Shown here in pieces: positions 44,311-53,735 of a stretch of DNA of 64,000 bases (positions within the stretch are counted from its first letter, which is position 1; each line of letters begins with the position of its first letter). Source of the DNA: Fusibacter ferrireducens. GTDB taxonomy: Bacteria > Bacillota > Clostridia > Peptostreptococcales > Acidaminobacteraceae. Under the pieces are notes generated by a model. That model worked only from the letters and a program-made list of their open reading frames with translations. It searched no databases and was not told the origin of the DNA. The DNA lies in the NCBI RefSeq assembly GCF_015352425.1, contig NZ_JADKNH010000001.1:529790-593789 (forward strand), written 5' to 3'. The position numbers and the translations under genes were made by a program.

Positions 44311-44345
44311 GCATAACGTCCATATTCCCGAACCTTTCTCATAAA
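44311..44345 (-). repeat. Outer boundary of the cassette array (half-site)
   Basis: Minus-strand TCGGGAATATGGACGTTATGC resembles the right half of site A (TCGGAAACTGCGGGAACGTTATAT) and ends in GTTATGC at 44317-44311, 44 bases before the first cassette gene. No left arm is seen up to 44470. Confidence 0.4.
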
Positions 44346-44469
44346 TATTCCTTCATGCTCATAAAATGTTAATTTTTATATTAATACATATCCCTTACCT
44401 CTTAGAGTGGTTCAATCTCTATTTCAAATCCTAGTACTTTTAGCTCAAGAAACCACTACTTCCTCAATT

Positions 44470-44737
44470 ATACACGATGCCCAGTAAAATGGGTATATAT
44501 AATTGGTAAATCTTTACCCTAAAACAATTTGCTTCATATTTTACATAAAATAAATCATTGTTCTTCCCAAAATCTTCATAAAAAATCCCCCATAATCTAT
44601 AAATTAGATCATGAGAGATATCTTTTATCCTATCATTCTTTAAACTTCAATCTTCAACATTCACCATTTTCTATCTTTTATTCTTTTCTTTTCTTTTTAT
44701 CTTTTCTTCTTCTCTTCTTCCATCAACCAATCTCCAC
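44470..44737. other. Intergenic stretch with purine-rich tract downstream of the CIS operon
   Basis: The 44346-44737 gap contains no convincing gene. On the minus strand 44640-44737 is strongly purine-rich (GAAGAAGAGAAGAAGAAAAG and similar), following directly on the stop of the last CIS gene. No clear terminator hairpin. Confidence 0.5.
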
Positions 44738-46492
44738 CTACTCCTCATTCTCCACCACCACAAAGGCCGAGAGCTTCTCGTGGTAGTCCGTTACATCAGC
44801 GATGATCTCGTAGACACCTTCTACTGATGGGCTCATGTAGACGCCGTTTGCGTCGATTTCGCCGCCGTCTTCTTCTTTGATGTGCCATGTGCATGGTACG
44901 GGTTCGCCATCTTTGAAGACATTGTAGCTGATTTTGCTTCTGATTTTGACTTTAGACATGGCGGGTTTTATGGTCAATTGGTTCTTGAGGTTGATCATGG
45001 GTTCATAATGCCTGTTGACCTTAGTGGCAGACCATTTGACTAGGAGTTCACTTCGAGAATAGCTCTCCATGAACTGAATGCCCACGATGAAAGTGCCTTT
45101 GTTCTTATAGTTAATCGTGGCGGATTTCACCACAGGGACCACGGGTTCGTAATTGCTCTTTTCAAAGATTTCATAATCGCCGAAGACCATTTGGTTTTGA
45201 TAGCCGAAGGCGGCATCCCCTTCACTGGTTTCAGAATCTATGGACACTTGGATAAACACATCTCCAGTGCCCAAACCATGCTCGATTTCCTCAGAGAAGA
45301 ATTTCTCTTTGGCATCTACCTTGTCGTTGAACATAAACGTGATTTTACCAGTGGTTGTATTGGTGTCGGCGATCGTCACTTGTTTTTCTAGTTGGGGCTT
45401 GTCTTCTCCAGATGGGACGGTTTGTTTTTCCGTGCTCATGGCCTTTTGAAAAGCATCTAACTTGCGAATCTTGGAGAGCTGTAAATTGCCCAGCAGTTGA
45501 TCTAGTGGATCGTTAACGATGGACTCGATCACATACGTGCGGTCCGTCTTGAGGACCTTGAGCTTCGCAAGGCAAATAGAATCACCAGCAGAGGCTGCCA
45601 TGAGATCATCAAGAGATAGCGTTCTGTACTTGTGCTCTATCTGTTCTAGCTTTGGTAGCGGACTGATCTGTACGGCATGCTTTAACGCAATGTCCAAATG
45701 ATCAATCTGTAGACTCTCCGATGAGAGTGAAAAACCACTGAGTTGAATGAGATCATCTTGAGGCTTAACGTTACTCACATCGAAATGCCATGACATTTGA
45801 TAGGCATCGGCACTTTTCACAAGTGTTTCATCGAAAGTGAGCACCATGGGCTGACCGTAGTTGATGTACTGTGAAGTCAAAGTGATGTTGATCTTCACGG
45901 TGCCGGTTTCACTTTTTTTATGGACCTGAAGATAGGCATTGAAGCCCTCTTCCACATTGGTGACGTGGTCCAGTTTAAGATAAAGCGTATAAGTCTCGTT
46001 ATCCAGTAACGTAAATTGTTTAAGACCGATCAAATCCAATAAGGCATGTTCAACACTTGGCGCTTCTGTGGAAAGCGAAAGCTTATAAGCCTCAAGGACG
46101 CGATTGTATTCATTTTCACTCTGAGAAATATTATGTACTGCTTCTTTGGGCTCTTCAAAATAGGCAATGTTTAAATACGCATCGCCAAAATCAGGGAGTT
46201 GATCAAACCCTTCAATCACAGAAAGTCTACTGGTAAAAGGCGCATCACTGACGATTTCTCTACCGAGGTAATCCACAGCCACACCGGGTTCGATTAAAAG
46301 GGTCTTATCATCCACGGTAAGTACATTTAGACCTGCTAAAATACCGGGGCCCAGTAGAATCCTGTTCATAAGACGGCGCTTGTCGTTAAAGTACTTCTGC
46401 TCAATTTCAAAATCTCGAACGGTTAATAATTTACCGTAAAAATAGCGATTGCGTTCAAATGGTATTATTTTATGATTATTCACGTCGATCAT
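44738..46492 (-). CDS. CIS-associated protein with C-terminal Ig-like domain
   Basis: 584 residues, last gene of the CIS operon. The N-terminus PFERNRYFYGKLLTVRDFEIEQKYFNDKRRLMNRILLGPGI is one I know as conserved in proteins encoded beside contractile injection systems. The middle is beta-rich; the last 80 residues (VKIRSKISYNVFKDGEPVPCTWHIKEE) look like a bacterial Ig-like fold, suggesting an exposed or target-binding part. ATG at 46492 has AAAGG with no spacing, so GTG at 46483 is an alternative start. Confidence 0.7.
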   Translation of the reverse strand: MIDVNNHKIIPFERNRYFYGKLLTVRDFEIEQKYFNDKRRLMNRILLGPGILAGLNVLTVDDKTLLIEPGVAVDYLGREIVSDAPFTSRLSVIEGFDQLPDFGDAYLNIAYFEEPKEAVHNISQSENEYNRVLEAYKLSLSTEAPSVEHALLDLIGLKQFTLLDNETYTLYLKLDHVTNVEEGFNAYLQVHKKSETGTVKINITLTSQYINYGQPMVLTFDETLVKSADAYQMSWHFDVSNVKPQDDLIQLSGFSLSSESLQIDHLDIALKHAVQISPLPKLEQIEHKYRTLSLDDLMAASAGDSICLAKLKVLKTDRTYVIESIVNDPLDQLLGNLQLSKIRKLDAFQKAMSTEKQTVPSGEDKPQLEKQVTIADTNTTTGKITFMFNDKVDAKEKFFSEEIEHGLGTGDVFIQVSIDSETSEGDAAFGYQNQMVFGDYEIFEKSNYEPVVPVVKSATINYKNKGTFIVGIQFMESYSRSELLVKWSATKVNRHYEPMINLKNQLTIKPAMSKVKIRSKISYNVFKDGEPVPCTWHIKEEDGGEIDANGVYMSPSVEGVYEIIADVTDYHEKLSAFVVVENEE

Positions 46493-46502
46493 CCTTTCTC
46501 AC

Positions 46503-47597
46503 TTATTCATGGCCGATGACACCCATAGAGAGCATGGAATTGTCATCCAGTTTAATATCCGTTTGGTGATAAATATAGGAATTGATCCCTAAGTAGGCGT
46601 AGTCGTCTAAAATCATATACGTGTTGATCGGTGCGATTTTATACGTGACTTGTGCCGGTATATAGTTCTTGATAATTTGATTTAATGCGTTGAATTTTGC
46701 TTTATTGGTAATGAGTTCCGATGGTATTAGAAGTGTAAAACCAAACGGATGATTCATGTACAGCCTTTGATAAAGTGATTTTTGAGTGTTCAAATGTTTA
46801 TAATCTTTAAATTCAACCACAAAGGGTGTCGATCCAGTGAAAAGAGTGATCAGTTGTATAAGCCCCTCTTTGGTCCCCCTTTTCTGATTGAGCTCATGAT
46901 AGTTGGACAGTAGATCGCGCTTCTGTGCTTCTGTGAAATACTGAAAACTATCAATGGGCAACCATTCATTTAATGTATTTAAAAACGATGCCTTTGTCCT
47001 CTTGGGGATATAGACCTCGGGCATATTGTCCACAATACCTTCTAGATCGTCGAATACCGTTTGAAAGATGGCCAAATAGCGTTCTAAAAAGTCCTTGTTT
47101 TCAGCGTATATTTGAGGCAAATAATTGATCCAAGAATAAGGCTCGTAGTGAATTTCAAGCCCTTCTATATAATCCGATTCACCTTCCGAAATCAGTTCAA
47201 ACCAGTAGATGAGATATCGGCCTTTATGATCATTGAGCAAGATGTCGTTTAGATTCTCATGTCTTTTGGGATTGAGCACTTTGAGCTTTTCAATCAAATC
47301 AAAAGGTTTTATCAGATGATCTAGTATGACCTTTTCAAGATCCAGCAGTTCTTTACCATCTTGTATAATCAGTTGTTCCACTGCCACAGTGTAGAAAATC
47401 AGCTTCGTTTCAACTCTGTAGCGTCTCATAACATGAAGTCTTGACCACATGTGTTCATACTCTTCGGTATCAATGATAGCGCCTATATAACAGCCTCTAC
47501 CTTTGTTTAACGAGACACCATTTGGATCAATGGTCAAGTCTTCATAATAGCCCTTTTGCCATTCTCTTTCTGTATCAACTCTAAGAAACGCGTTCAA
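46503..47597 (-). CDS. CIS tail protein I-like (P2 gpI family)
   Basis: 364 residues. The C-terminal half has LPQIYAENKDFLERYLAIFQTVFDDLEGIVDNMPEVY and GTKEGLIQLITLFTG, diagnostic of the tail protein I family in phage-like systems. The N-terminal half is extra and beta-rich. It helps attach the baseplate wedge to fibres. The start is TTG behind AAGGAGG with ideal spacing (7). Confidence 0.8.
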   Translation of the reverse strand: MNAFLRVDTEREWQKGYYEDLTIDPNGVSLNKGRGCYIGAIIDTEEYEHMWSRLHVMRRYRVETKLIFYTVAVEQLIIQDGKELLDLEKVILDHLIKPFDLIEKLKVLNPKRHENLNDILLNDHKGRYLIYWFELISEGESDYIEGLEIHYEPYSWINYLPQIYAENKDFLERYLAIFQTVFDDLEGIVDNMPEVYIPKRTKASFLNTLNEWLPIDSFQYFTEAQKRDLLSNYHELNQKRGTKEGLIQLITLFTGSTPFVVEFKDYKHLNTQKSLYQRLYMNHPFGFTLLIPSELITNKAKFNALNQIIKNYIPAQVTYKIAPINTYMILDDYAYLGINSYIYHQTDIKLDDNSMLSMGVIGHE

Positions 47598-47618
47598 AAT
47601 GATGCCTCCTTCCTTGGA

Positions 47619-49457
47619 TCAATCTTCAAGCCAAACCACTTCAATATGGTTTAAATACCCGATGCCGTATGGTGGGATTTCCAGATCGCCCAATTTTGAT
47701 TTCGAAAGCGGTTGCAAACAGGACAATCGAATACTATTGATTTTTTCGACGCCTTGAATGTCGGTTAAGAGCTTATAGAACTGGCTCTTTGAAATATCTT
47801 GTCCAAAATCATTTTGGTAATAAGTACGGATGGTTTTGATCACCCTTTTAGCCATGAGCTCATGATCCAAGGTCGATTTTAATTCCAAATAGACGTCAAT
47901 ATCATAGTAAACAGGATTTAGGATGTGAACCTCTGTTGTAATCATACGGTATTTTTCGATTTCATTTTTCAAATTTTGAATATACGCTTTATTGAGGCGG
48001 TTTTGAGCACCTAATCCATAGGGCACCACCAGTACAGAGACTTCGTTGTCCACAAGCTTGTTGGGATAGTCCTGAAGCCCAGGGCGATACAGTGGTAAAC
48101 ACTTGGTTTTTTCTATCATTAAGCCCGGTGTGTTCTTGAGAATGCGCTCATAATCGGCTTCGGTTACTGCCACTTGGGTATGGTTCATTTGATCATAGAG
48201 TTCAGATTTCATTTGTTCTAAAGTTTTTATACCACGGCCTCCCACAGCATAGGTTAAACTCTTCAAGACCACAGAGCTGGTCTCAGATGTGAGTTCATCC
48301 ACAGCGATGTTCCCTAGATCGAGCAGTGATTTTTCTAAATGATTGACTCGGATCACGTTAAGCCCTTTTGTAGGAATTCTGCCATTTTTTTGATCTCCAA
48401 ATCTCAGGCTGTGTATTTCGGGTTCATAGGTATAACACATATCTTCTTTACCCGCTTCATAGAGTGCATCTACGGCACGCCATTTTTGCCATTCATCAAG
48501 TTCTGCATCGTATACCTCAAGGTCAATACTAGGGTAGTAAATCTCTTCAAAAGGCAATTCAATCACTTGATTTGGAAAACCTGTGGCATCGAAGTAAAGC
48601 GTGGGTTCAGTTTCGGTTTGTTTGAGTTTTACGATTCGGTTAAAGACATCGATCACGCGCGGTGGTACATCATAATCTGCAGAGACAAGCTCCGCTCTGA
48701 TTTGAAAACCTTCACTTGAGGGCGTTCCCGAACTTGGAATTTTATAAGTCACAAGTCCGCTCTGGATGAGTCCAAAGGTTTCATCTGCTATGATTTCAAT
48801 CGGTTCCCATTCTCCTGCTTCGGTTTTATAAGTACAGTGAATGGTCCCAAGCGGACTAAAGCCCCTCTCCAATTGTACGCGTCTAATAGGATTACGCTTG
48901 ACTTCATAGGCTTCATACACTTGAAAGTAGAGTTCATAAATTTGATCGGGTACATGGGGCGCATCAAACTGGATATAAAAACTGCTTCCAACCACTGAAT
49001 CAGGTCCAAAGGGATAAACCGTCAGGCCGTTATCAATGACGTTGTAAATAGACTTTGGATGTCCTTCATAGTCCAATAGGATATCACAGATGTTCGCTGG
49101 ATCGAGCACATAGGCTTTCTGAGTTTCAAAGGTAAAACGCCCTTTGGAAAATTGTGTTTTATGAGGGAGCGTTTCCACATCACTGATGTGCATCACCTTG
49201 GCGATGACTTCTGCTGGACTGCCAAAATCCCTTTGAATGCCAAAGAGCTTAAGAAATTGGTATTCAAGCGGTTCAGTGGTTTGATCCATGTAATATTGAA
49301 GCATCTCTTTTAGCCACGCAAAGAGTTCAATCATAGTGATCCCAGGATCGTGTGCATTTTCGTCTGTCCAGTATGGCGCATACTTGCGTATGGCTTTTCT
49401 AGCGTTTTCGACGATGAGATCGAAATTTTGATCATCAAGATTAAGATTTTTAATCAT
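47619..49457 (-). CDS. CIS baseplate assembly protein (J/gp6-like), smaller copy
   Basis: 612 residues. The N-terminus DPGITMIELFAWLKEMLQYYMDQ is the conserved start of the putative baseplate assembly family (Afp11/Afp12-like), and the central region has gpJ-like LTYAVGGRGIKTLEQMKSELYDQM and PGLMIEKTKCLPLY. It forms the wedge ring around the hub. GGGAGGG precedes the ATG. Confidence 0.85.
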   Translation of the reverse strand: MIKNLNLDDQNFDLIVENARKAIRKYAPYWTDENAHDPGITMIELFAWLKEMLQYYMDQTTEPLEYQFLKLFGIQRDFGSPAEVIAKVMHISDVETLPHKTQFSKGRFTFETQKAYVLDPANICDILLDYEGHPKSIYNVIDNGLTVYPFGPDSVVGSSFYIQFDAPHVPDQIYELYFQVYEAYEVKRNPIRRVQLERGFSPLGTIHCTYKTEAGEWEPIEIIADETFGLIQSGLVTYKIPSSGTPSSEGFQIRAELVSADYDVPPRVIDVFNRIVKLKQTETEPTLYFDATGFPNQVIELPFEEIYYPSIDLEVYDAELDEWQKWRAVDALYEAGKEDMCYTYEPEIHSLRFGDQKNGRIPTKGLNVIRVNHLEKSLLDLGNIAVDELTSETSSVVLKSLTYAVGGRGIKTLEQMKSELYDQMNHTQVAVTEADYERILKNTPGLMIEKTKCLPLYRPGLQDYPNKLVDNEVSVLVVPYGLGAQNRLNKAYIQNLKNEIEKYRMITTEVHILNPVYYDIDVYLELKSTLDHELMAKRVIKTIRTYYQNDFGQDISKSQFYKLLTDIQGVEKINSIRLSCLQPLSKSKLGDLEIPPYGIGYLNHIEVVWLED

Positions 49458-49474
49458 GATGGCCCTCCCTTTGA

Positions 49475-52411
49475 TTATTTAAGTGAAATCGCATGATTGC
49501 CATTTTTGATAACGAGATGTGGAAATTGATTAAGTACATTTATAGATATTTCTTTTAACTGATACCCATCTTGAACCTTGGCATTCAGCACTAAGAGGTT
49601 TATGTCTTTTAATGTATCGATCCGTTGAATTTGACTCAACAAATACTGTTCATCTGGTAAGTCGCCTATATGCCAGCCTTCTCCGTTTTTATTGCCTTTA
49701 TAGGTGTCTAAATAGCGATTAATGGCTTTTTCAACGGCGTTGTAAGTCCCCAAATAATCTGTGACATCTGCAATTTTCCCCTTAAATTGAACGTCTATGA
49801 TGATGTAGAGCGGTTCGATGATGAAGTAATTGTAATCGTATTTAAGGGTACATGGGAGTTTACCATTTAAATGATTTTTTATTTTGGCCTTTAGCGTTCT
49901 AAAATAATCTTGCATATAGGTTTCCGATTTTGGGAGTACAATGCTGGTCACTTTACCAAGTGAAAATCTACCAAAGGTATCTGTATTCGAAAGCGTTAAC
50001 ACTTCTTTGATATCGTAGTCAGCCGACAGAATCAAAGCGTCGAAATCGCGTGTGGATCGCGCTCTCCCTCTGTGGTGAATGGTCTCAGAAATTCTATTGA
50101 GTGCTCTCTTTCTGGATTCTGGTGCATGACCACCTTGAAATGGTATTGGGTTAAATACAGTGTTTACATTGGAAATTGTCTGCGCTAATCTTTTGATTTC
50201 GTAGGCAGCCACATTGCCATACTCGCCAAGATTGACTTCGTAATCAACTCTGATGTTGTTCTCATTTATGCCATCTGGCAAAAAACCATGCACTGAATCG
50301 CCAAAGTGTATTCGGCCAGCGAAAGCGTTGGCAACATAACCGCGTGTGGTTGCGTTCATTTCTGAGAAGCTTTCATAGGCATCCCACTTGACCCACAATG
50401 CTTCCGGAGTGCCGTCTACAGAAAGCACTTGTCTATAGTCGCAGTTGGCCTTCTTGATTTCTTCCATATCCACGTTGAGTTCATTGACCCAAACTTCCAA
50501 GGATTCAAGATTCTCATGGTTCAGGACCATCTCTTTGTGGTATTCATGATGTCTCAATGAGAAATATTGACTCTGCTTAGTTTCCTTTTGAGTCACATTG
50601 ACACTGTTGAGGTAGATGGCGTTAAGCAGTACTGGCAAAGTGCCTGCTTCAGTTTGAACAAGTCTCAACCAATAACCTCTGTGTCCAAATAAGTCTGAAC
50701 GGGCATGGTTTTCATCACCAATAAACGTTACAACGCCCGTTTCATGAAGTGAGTTGGTATCGTCGATAATGTCGATATCCACCCATTTGGCTTTATTGGC
50801 AATGCGTTTGAGCATTTGCCATTTAAAGCGATTAGACTTAAGGTCCGTCACTGTGCCCACATCGAATAGCAGTTTGATCGGTGCACCAATTAAAGGGGCA
50901 TCAAATTGCAGATAGAGTGCCTTGGCATTTAATGCACCATAATCACTGAAAAGTCTAAGTGGTCTAGATTTTGGGTCAATCTCTTGGTCTGTAAGAAACT
51001 CGTATCTTTTGAGTGCACTTGGTAAAACGCCGTGCTCATCGTATACATAGTGCAGTTTGAGCCATCTGAGTTTAGGGGCAATGTAATCGCCAAGTGTGGT
51101 ATAGGCATTTTCCACTTTTATAATTTTCAGCCTTATCCAGTAATTTTCATAAGCGCCAACGGTGGTGCTCATGAGATCATCAGGGCATCTGAAAATAATT
51201 TTTTGTACAATGGGTTCGTTGTCATCAGTTGCAAACATTTTGCGATTAAAGGTTTCCGTCTCGAGTTTGGACCACCCCACACCATTCCAATATTCTAGAA
51301 CTATATCTGATATGAAGATCTCTTTGATAACCGGTTCTTTTAAATCCGACTTTTTCAACACATTTTTCCATTTGATATTTGGTGGGGGCACATCAAACGG
51401 CGTTTTATGCCGTTCGAGGATGTATTCAAATGAAAGCGTAATGAGACTGCCTTTCTTTGTCAATAATTCTTCGCTTGAAATATAGAGTGCATCATAGGCA
51501 AAAAACTGTGTGCCAAACATCATAAAATCTTTTTCTGGCAGTTCCATTTCGTTGTAATAAAGTGCATCTGGTTTCAAGACATCAGAAATTGGATTGATCT
51601 TGATTTCATCGCAGATCATTTCAGTTGCCCTCTTCATTTTGAGTTTGATCTCAGGTGTTTCCAACTCTATAAGTAGATTATTTTTTAATAAAATGCCGCT
51701 TTCAATTTGTTTGTAGTGATCAAATGGCACCCAATTTTGGTCTTTTAAGTAGAGCCATGCCACTTTTTCAGGATCAGAAAGTTGACTTAGTGTATATGCT
51801 TTTCTCAGTTTATTTTGAACATCTTCTATATGAATTTCTATGCCGTGCGCATGATTTAAAGTCAGAGCGTTATCTTGTCTGATGACGAGCTCATGCGTCT
51901 GCAAATTCTGAGGTGCAGGCGTATCCAGTAGATAAAGTGGTGCCATGTCTTCACTTTTTAGATGATTAAAATGATGAGTGATTTCATCTGTTTCTGGATT
52001 GACAACAATGATATTTTCAAGCTTTGAAGGGACGATCATGAGGTCATCCATGGTCTCAAAAATCAGATTTTCTTCAGCATCGCTCTCGCCTATGAGTTGC
52101 TTGCCAAGAGGCACACTGACACCTTCTTTGGTTCCTTCACTCAATGAAAAAGTCACATATCCCTTTGCACCTTTCGATGGTTTTTGTACAGGATCGAGTA
52201 AATTCAAGAAATCTATGTAATGTTTATCCGGCATTTGATGGGCTTTTTTTATGGTGTCTGTCATCATATCCGCATAAATCAGTGCCAGTGCAGTGCCAAG
52301 GTCGGGGTTTTCCACATCAAAATGCCACTCAGGCGTGTACGATTTACTGAGTGTCTTTAGCGTTTCAATCAATTGAGTTCTGGTCATGTTTTTAAGATCA
52401 AAATAGTTCAT
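49475..52411 (-). CDS. CIS baseplate assembly protein (J-like), large copy
   Basis: 978 residues. N-terminal DVENPDLGTALALIYADMMTDTI aligns with the partner 612-residue protein; NPIPFQGGHAPESRKRALNRISETIHHRGRARSTRDFDALIL near 790 is the gpJ-type core. It is the Afp11-like second wedge protein. The gene is separated by 17 bases from the smaller copy, and one transcript is likely. Confidence 0.85.
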   Translation of the reverse strand: MNYFDLKNMTRTQLIETLKTLSKSYTPEWHFDVENPDLGTALALIYADMMTDTIKKAHQMPDKHYIDFLNLLDPVQKPSKGAKGYVTFSLSEGTKEGVSVPLGKQLIGESDAEENLIFETMDDLMIVPSKLENIIVVNPETDEITHHFNHLKSEDMAPLYLLDTPAPQNLQTHELVIRQDNALTLNHAHGIEIHIEDVQNKLRKAYTLSQLSDPEKVAWLYLKDQNWVPFDHYKQIESGILLKNNLLIELETPEIKLKMKRATEMICDEIKINPISDVLKPDALYYNEMELPEKDFMMFGTQFFAYDALYISSEELLTKKGSLITLSFEYILERHKTPFDVPPPNIKWKNVLKKSDLKEPVIKEIFISDIVLEYWNGVGWSKLETETFNRKMFATDDNEPIVQKIIFRCPDDLMSTTVGAYENYWIRLKIIKVENAYTTLGDYIAPKLRWLKLHYVYDEHGVLPSALKRYEFLTDQEIDPKSRPLRLFSDYGALNAKALYLQFDAPLIGAPIKLLFDVGTVTDLKSNRFKWQMLKRIANKAKWVDIDIIDDTNSLHETGVVTFIGDENHARSDLFGHRGYWLRLVQTEAGTLPVLLNAIYLNSVNVTQKETKQSQYFSLRHHEYHKEMVLNHENLESLEVWVNELNVDMEEIKKANCDYRQVLSVDGTPEALWVKWDAYESFSEMNATTRGYVANAFAGRIHFGDSVHGFLPDGINENNIRVDYEVNLGEYGNVAAYEIKRLAQTISNVNTVFNPIPFQGGHAPESRKRALNRISETIHHRGRARSTRDFDALILSADYDIKEVLTLSNTDTFGRFSLGKVTSIVLPKSETYMQDYFRTLKAKIKNHLNGKLPCTLKYDYNYFIIEPLYIIIDVQFKGKIADVTDYLGTYNAVEKAINRYLDTYKGNKNGEGWHIGDLPDEQYLLSQIQRIDTLKDINLLVLNAKVQDGYQLKEISINVLNQFPHLVIKNGNHAISLK

Positions 52412-52463
52412 GGTTAACCTCTCTCACAACTGCTGTAACAACATTTGAGCCATAATAAAGACT

Positions 52464-52874
52464 TTAGATATTCCCTTCGTTGATATAAAAAGGATAGACT
52501 AAGTTAAAAGGATTATTCGTTGTTCTGACCACATATGCAATGTGAAGATCTATCCTTTCGGCTGTCTTGCTGTCTACCACGGCTTCTACCTCTATGTCTG
52601 TGATTCTGGGTTCCCAACTGATAAGTGCGTTTTTTACAGTGGTTTCCATCTGTTTGAGCAAGGTATAATCCACGACATCAAAGAGATGATTAAAAATATC
52701 ACATCCAAAATCAGGGCGCATGACGCGTTCACCTTTTCGTGTCATAATGATGATCTTTATCGCTTCAACGATGTCTGCTTCGTATTCCGAGGTCAAAACC
52801 TTACCAGTTTGTGCATCTACGGTTACAGGAAATTTCCAGCCACGCCCTAGAAATGATTCAAAATGATCGCTCAT
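52464..52874 (-). CDS. CIS gp25/GPW-like baseplate protein
   Basis: 136 residues: LGRGWKFPVTVDAQTG then AIKIIIMTRKGERVMRPDFGCDIFNHLFDVVD, the gp25 EPR-type motif region (here RVMRPDFG). It starts sheath assembly at the baseplate (Afp9 role). AGAAGGG supports the ATG at 52874; the ORF is open to 52967. Confidence 0.85.
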   Translation of the reverse strand: MSDHFESFLGRGWKFPVTVDAQTGKVLTSEYEADIVEAIKIIIMTRKGERVMRPDFGCDIFNHLFDVVDYTLLKQMETTVKNALISWEPRITDIEVEAVVDSKTAERIDLHIAYVVRTTNNPFNLVYPFYINEGNI

Positions 52875-52985
52875 AAAAGTGCCCTTCTTTCTTTGAATAA
52901 GTCCATTGGATTTATTAAAAACTGTATTTATAAAGATAATCTGCTTTGAACTACATATCTTATTCATGGTTCTTGCAACAAAGTA

Positions 52986-53735
52986 TCAATTGATGGATAC
53001 AGGATTGCCTTTGATTTGTGAAATGGCACCGGCTTTGATTTCCATGGTTGCGCCGGATTCCAGTTTCACAGTGGTATCGCCTTTGACGTTGACCTGAAGG
53101 CCTTTTACTTCCACGGTATTGGATTTAATCGTAATCTTATTGCCTGTGCCATCTATGATAATGCTTGAGCCCCCTGATTTGAGCTCAATCTTCTTTTCTG
53201 CTTCCACGGTGATCTTGCCATCTTTAGATGACATTTCCACCTTATTTTTATCTTTTGGGTCCTTTAGAGTGAGTTTTTCCTTTTCATCATCCATTTCTAT
53301 GACATAGCCCTTGGATGACTTGACCGTGATTTTGCCCTTGTCTTCTTCGTCAAAAAAAATCAGTTCATGCCCACTCTTTGTTTTGATCTTTTTGGTCAAA
53401 TTTTTACCTTCTTCATTTGCCATGGGCGGTTTTACAGATTTACTCCACACGCCACCCACAATCACTGGTTTTTCAAGTTGCCCACCTAAAAAGGCCACAA
53501 TCACTTCATCCCCTACATCAGGGATAAAGTAAACGCCCATCTCTTTACCTGCAAAGGGAATGATCACACGAGCCCATGCAGATTCGTTTTCAGCCTCATC
53601 TCTCAGCGGAAGTTTGACTTTTATACGACCAAGATTATCAGGGTCTTCAGTGTTGGTGACAATCCCAAGGGTTAAGCCATACATGCGATTGTCATCTCTC
53701 TCATTTGTATCAAAGAATAAGTCATACATACTCAT
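52986..53735 (-). CDS. CIS spike protein (gpV/VgrG C-terminal type)
   Basis: 249 residues: an N-terminal OB-fold (LTLGIVTNTEDPDNLGRIKVKLP, YFIPDVGDEVIVAFLGG) and a C-terminal beta-helix needle of short repeats (KIELKSGGSSIIIDGTGNKITIKS, 165-245). It forms the puncturing tip. There is no PAAR gene next to it, so this needle may be the terminal tip. The ATG overlaps the stop of the hub gene (ATGA). Confidence 0.85.
   Translation of the reverse strand: MSMYDLFFDTNERDDNRMYGLTLGIVTNTEDPDNLGRIKVKLPLRDEAENESAWARVIIPFAGKEMGVYFIPDVGDEVIVAFLGGQLEKPVIVGGVWSKSVKPPMANEEGKNLTKKIKTKSGHELIFFDEEDKGKITVKSSKGYVIEMDDEKEKLTLKDPKDKNKVEMSSKDGKITVEAEKKIELKSGGSSIIIDGTGNKITIKSNTVEVKGLQVNVKGDTTVKLESGATMEIKAGAISQIKGNPVSIN

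Larger units (their letters stand above)
40965..44345 (-). mobile_element. Integron-type gene cassette array without integrase (CALIN-like)
   Basis: Three cassettes in the same orientation. Each starts close to a GTTAxxx site (about 31, 67 and 44 bases before the start codons), and each is followed by a site resembling attC. The sites are described separately. No tyrosine recombinase of IntI type is seen in the window. The cargo is two unknown membrane proteins, a zinc-ribbon protein and a nuclease-like protein, all with their own ribosome binding sites. The array lies between the IS91 remnant and the CIS operon. CALIN status is inference from site pattern. Confidence 0.5.

Noticed and set aside
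44529-44786. Plus-strand ORF of 85 codons after the CIS operon
   Set aside because: It is the reverse reading of the purine-rich tract and the end of the last CIS gene; low complexity, no start site.
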